A stretch of DNA of 64,000 bases. Source: Rhodococcus sovatensis. GTDB taxonomy: Bacteria > Actinomycetota > Actinomycetes > Mycobacteriales > Mycobacteriaceae. A program made the translations under genes and the position numbers. Below the pieces are notes generated by a model. It made no database searches. It had not been told where the DNA came from and worked only from the letters and a program-made list of their open reading frames with translations. Shown in pieces: positions 62,906-64,000 of the stretch (position 1 is its first letter; each line of letters begins with the position of its first letter). Location: contig NZ_CP147846.1 of NCBI RefSeq assembly GCF_037327425.1, positions 1,302,001 to 1,366,000 of the forward strand, given 5' to 3'.

Positions 62906-64000
62906 ATGAAACTCGACCTCATTCTGCGGGCACGCGAAATAATCACCTTGGATCGTGATCGGCCGATTGCGTCGGTTGTCGGCGTCGTCGGAGACCGCAT
63001 CGTCGGGTTCGACGGCGAGATTGCCGGCATGGACGCATTGCAAACCCTGGACTTCGGAGAGGCTTGCGTGACCCCCGGCCTGATCGACGCCCATTGTCAC
63101 ACGGTTTGGTGGGGACTCGGCCTGGCTGCGATCGATCTCGGCCAGGCTGCCAGTCTCGAAGATCTCTACACGTTGGTCGAGGCCGAGATAGGGCGTATCG
63201 GTAGTGACGCCGATGCCTGGGTGCACGGCACAGGTTTCAACCAGGGACGTTACGACGGCCAGGTCCCCGATATCGACCGGCTCGACCGCATTACGGGCGA
63301 CCGGCCACTGTACCTACGGCATACCTCCGGCCACGCCGCGATTGCGAACACCGCCACGTTGCGACTTATCGGCGCGTTCGACGAGGGTTTCGAGATCCCT
63401 GTCGGGGGTGCGATCGAGAGGGACGACCTGGGCCGACCAACTGGTCTCGTACAGGAGTCGGCGCAAGGATTGGTGCAGGCGCTACTCTTGCCGTATTCCA
63501 CCGAGCAGCTCGCCGAGGCAATCGACGAAGCAACCAAACGTTTTGCTGCACAGGGAATAACAAGCTTCACGGAAGCAGGTGTCGGTGGCGGTTGGATCGG
63601 ACACAGCTCCATCGAGATCGCGGCCTATCAATTGGCCGCAGATCGACATCACCTGCACGCCCGTGCACAGTTGATGCCAACAATCGATGCACTTCATCCC
63701 CTCGAGGCCAACACCGCGGACTTCAGCGGCGAGGGGACCGGTGTCGGGTTGGACCTTGGGATTCGTTACGGATTCGGTGACTCCTACCTTCGGTTGGGGC
63801 ACGTCAAGGTGTTCCTGGACGGCTCGCTGCTCGGAGCGACGGCAGCTGTCACAGAGGACTTCTGCGGTCATGATCACAACCGGGGATACCTCCTCGACAC
63901 TCCAGGGCAGTATCGAGAGCGTGCGCTCGCCGCATATCGATCAGGATGGCCGCTAGCGTTGCACGCGATCGGCGATGCAGCGATCGACCTGGCTTTGGAC
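62906..64000 (+). CDS. Amidohydrolase (YtcJ-like), 3' end beyond window
   Basis: At least 365 residues, no stop before the window end. It has the urease-superfamily metal site with the early H-x-H in TPGLIDAHCHTVWW (His63, His65), later TSGHAA and the HVKVFLDGSLLGATAA segment typical of amidohydrolase_3 proteins, and the late LHAIGDAAIDLALD. The ATG at 62906 gives MKLDLILRAREI. It is probably cytoplasmic and acts on the substrate imported by the preceding transporter. Substrate unknown. Confidence 0.87.
   Translation, partial: MKLDLILRAREIITLDRDRPIASVVGVVGDRIVGFDGEIAGMDALQTLDFGEACVTPGLIDAHCHTVWWGLGLAAIDLGQAASLEDLYTLVEAEIGRIGSDADAWVHGTGFNQGRYDGQVPDIDRLDRITGDRPLYLRHTSGHAAIANTATLRLIGAFDEGFEIPVGGAIERDDLGRPTGLVQESAQGLVQALLLPYSTEQLAEAIDEATKRFAAQGITSFTEAGVGGGWIGHSSIEIAAYQLAADRHHLHARAQLMPTIDALHPLEANTADFSGEGTGVGLDLGIRYGFGDSYLRLGHVKVFLDGSLLGATAAVTEDFCGHDHNRGYLLDTPGQYRERALAAYRSGWPLALHAIGDAAIDLALD

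Overview
The window is high-GC actinobacterial DNA, most likely from Rhodococcus or a close relative in the Corynebacteriales. The evidence is the conserved block hemW - hrcA - dnaJ2 - rsmE - phoH - ybeY - corC - era - recO - uppS - zur/smtB - glyS - TPM protein - dgt - dnaG - tRNA-Asn, which has the content and broad order seen in mycobacteria. Frequent GTG starts, ATGA/GTGA gene overlaps and a leaderless Cys-rich leader peptide fit the same group.

Region 1 (1-3666): an iron(III)-type ABC importer (binding lipoprotein cut by the window edge, fused double permease, ATPase). Region 2 (3668-9505, minus strand): an assimilatory sulfate reduction operon read as sir - cysH - cysD - cysN - sirohydrochlorin chelatase. 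It is preceded by a short Cys-rich leader ORF and a 32-bp palindrome shared with the divergent hemW. CysN has no fused APS kinase and CysH has the Fe-S cysteines of an APS reductase, so the encoded route is sulfate to APS to sulfite to sulfide, with siroheme iron insertion in the same operon.

Region 3 (9579-33943): housekeeping genes for heat shock, ribosome maturation, DNA repair, cell-wall lipid carrier, zinc regulation, tRNA charging, replication priming and dNTP pool. It also holds an ABC exporter with a two-component system (26002-29465) and a 30-bp-period array of palindromes after glyS.

Region 4 (33909-51385): an apparent genomic island in the 3' end of tRNA-Asn, bounded by a 33-bp direct repeat of the tRNA end. 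No integrase was found. It carries an orphan antitoxin-like regulator and an unusual amino-acid/dipeptide cluster: XRE-cupin regulator, MFS transporter, FAD/NAD(P) protein, ATP-grasp ligase, dipeptide epimerase, M19 dipeptidase. It also carries pckG and five insertion sequences. The MFS gene is split by an IS5/IS427-type element that itself contains an IS3-type element. An IS4 element sits in the left end of an IS1380 element, and target duplications give the order of insertion.

Region 5 (51750-64000): accessory genes. These are a diguanylate cyclase, a STAS protein, a PncC-NadE NAD pair, a frameshifted SWIM protein with a truncated vWA partner, an AraC regulator with a divergent MFS exporter, and a PucR regulator next to an MHS-type importer and an amidohydrolase that runs off the window.

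The best candidate for an undescribed system is the ligase-epimerase-dipeptidase cluster of Region 4. Its functions are inferred from family membership only.
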